A stretch of DNA of 32,598 nucleotides from Cladosporium sp. IMV 00045 (taxonomy: Eukaryota > Ascomycota > Dothideomycetes > Cladosporiales > Cladosporiaceae), in NCBI GenBank assembly GCA_001931905.2, contig MSJI02000211.1, forward strand, positions 1 through 32,598, read 5' to 3'. Positions 31,011 through 32,598 of the stretch are shown piece by piece. Under the pieces are notes generated by a model. It was not told the DNA's origin and searched no databases. It saw only the letters and a list, made by a program, of their open reading frames with translations. The stretch's first letter is position 1; every line of letters starts with the position of its first letter. A program made the translations under genes and the position numbers.

Positions 31011-32598
31011 CCCAACTCTGGCCTACCTTTTGGACTACTTGAGACTACACCTCTCGGGCTCCGCTCTTTTGCGGATATCACAGGAAGAGTTCATCCACAA
31101 TTCCTAGTTGCTAACAGAAAGGCGCGCCCATCTTGGCTCGAATCCTTCGTATTGCATGCTTTTTTCCCGAATCTGCATGCGAGAGCCGCGCAAGGCCGGC
31201 GCACGCGGATGAGAGAAGCCTCTTGCACTCGGGCCCTCTCAATCTTTCACATGCCTCGCCAAATGAGGGTTGACAGGGGAAAAGTAATGATGTACAGGCC
31301 ACAACGAACTTGACTCGGCCAGAGTTGCACACATGCCGTTTCACCCTGCCGCGCCGGCGACAGCACGCACGCCTATAGGAACGTGTGGAGGCATGCCGTG
31401 CGACACCCCGACAGGGTGTGGCGTCAGCATTTAAGGTTGCTTGAGTCTAGGACTTGATGGAGAAGGGCAGCAATCCACACACACCAGAGCGACGTGGCCG
31501 CCTGCCATTCGAGATGGCGTTGTCCGGGCCCTGTGCTATTCGCCTCCACCATTTAATCCCTACCCCCCGGTGACCAGCATATGGGCGCGAGAGAGATGAG
31601 ATATGACGGTGATGCTGTTGATGCTGGTGGTGATGGCGATGATGATCCAAGTCGTTCCCGATGAGGAGGAAGGACGAGGGATGGATAAGGGCTTTCTCGG
31701 CCTTTGTTGTACAGTACTGTCGGGGTCGTTCATCTCACGTTGCGCGCGCTTGTCGCGCGAGGACGAGCTCGAGCTCGTTGGGGCGGTCAGCTGTTCTCGC
31801 TCGGTCTCGTTGACCAGCCTTGCCTGGCCTGCCTCTGCGCTGGCACCATACACCCCGGCTGAAAATATACGGATTTATTGTTTCTGATCGGAGCCGCTTC
31901 GTTCGTTCGCGTGCCCCGGTTGTCGTTCATCATCATCGTTGAATCCTACGTCCTGGCATAAGGCACCCACGCACCACCTGTATCACATGCATGCAGCTTG
32001 CAGCGGCACCGCAAGAGCCGTTGTGAGAGGGCGCCGGGAGCTAAGGAAGAAGCCTGCGGTTGGGTGCATCGATCGCCTTGCCGTGGGAATCTTGCCCAAA
32101 GGCAGGCTGGTGGGATTCTCTTCGACACATCGGAATCTCTGCCCAGCCCGGCTAGCCGTTGCGAAACTGTCCTCTATACCTCATGTACAAAGGTACATTC
32201 AGCGACAAGCCACGACTGATTCAGGCGTTTGCGTCAATCTTGCGCTGAGGGCTTGTAGGATCGCAAGTCATCGAGTAGTCCGAGTGCCCTCTTGTCTCGG
32301 TGCCTGTCACTGTCATTATCACAAGCAAGCACGTGATGACGGTCTGGGTCGCGAGAATTATCGTCGCGAAACCCATCACATTCACAGACCCCGTCGATCC
32401 TCGCAACATCGAGCGGCGATGCTCCCTTGTTGAGCGCTGGCTCCGTGCGACGGCCACCGGCACGAGAGGCGAAGGAACCGCGTGGCCGGGACGACTGCTT
32501 TCGCTGTGATCCCGACAGCCCAGAATCCCAGCGCTGCCAGCGGTGTGACTTTCTTCCAACCTGGCGTTTGAGTTCAACGTGTTGTGTTTCTCTCTGAC

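Larger units (their letters stand above)
28889..32598. other. Gene-poor right end of window
   Basis: No gene is supported in this 3.7-kb stretch. The part next to 28888 should hold the kinase promoter and leader. Minus-strand open frames at 28938-29189 and 29126-29422 could be joined by a GTAAGG intron, or could be upstream ORFs of the kinase mRNA. Further right, two short minus-strand frames (31560-31853 and 32221-32577) each combine a polar N-terminal part with one hydrophobic segment near the C-terminus, but neither is recognisable. Simple repeats at 30848-30861 and 30991-31010 and a 6-bp-arm hairpin at 31403-31419 are present. No tRNA or snRNA was seen. Confidence 0.5.

Noticed and set aside
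31131..31145. Sequence resembling a tRNA B box (CTCGAATCC)
   Set aside because: It lacks the leading GGTT, and no A box or cloverleaf can be drawn around it.
31403..31419. ACACCC/GGGTGT hairpin
   Set aside because: Six-base arms with a five-base loop are expected by chance in several kilobases, and no context gives it a role.

Overview
This window is nuclear DNA of a filamentous ascomycete (Pezizomycotina, most likely a Dothideomycete). The basis is short GT-AG introns of 49 to 92 bases, mostly with CTAAC/CTGAC-like branch sites; a Zn2Cys6 regulator; a fungal PDR-type ABC transporter with the family's degenerate first Walker A; and proteins of fungal type throughout. The class-level guess is inference. 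No bacterial, viral or transposon gene was recognised, and no tRNA, rRNA or CRISPR array was seen.

Layout, left to right. The 3' part of a cofilin gene (1-491, +) is followed by 1.7 kb without a convincing gene, then an intronless gene for a disordered Pro/Ser/Thr-rich protein (2169-4130, +). Two minus-strand genes come next: an ALE1-type MBOAT lysophospholipid acyltransferase (4475-6304, three exons) and the centromeric histone H3 variant CENP-A (6997-7593, three exons). CENP-A is easy to miss because its first exon is only 100 bases. It shares a 638-bp divergent promoter with a Derlin gene (8232-9097, +, three exons). A small Cys/His-rich protein (9696-9971, +) and a stand-alone DUF1989/urea-carboxylase-associated protein (10406-11023, +) follow. 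COG4 (11308-13677, -) and a NIPA-like magnesium transporter (14534-16710, +, three exons) are divergent. Then come a Zn2Cys6 transcription factor (17197-18778, +, two exons), a 1.8-kb gap holding a 24-bp palindrome, and a full-length PDR-type ABC transporter of 1534 residues (20557-25271, +, three exons). It converges on a divergent NDR-family AGC kinase (26027-28888, -). The last 3.7 kb holds no gene I can support.

Most of the window is housekeeping: actin turnover, phospholipid remodelling, centromere identity, ER-associated degradation, Golgi tethering, Mg2+ transport and a polarity/morphogenesis-type kinase. The genes do not form one pathway. The only pair that could be a functional neighbourhood is the Zn2Cys6 regulator with the drug-transporter gene. 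I found no clear evidence of a novel multi-gene system. The most notable items are the CENP-A gene, with a lengthened loop 1 and a rewritten H3-like tail, and the unusual NDR kinase paralogue.
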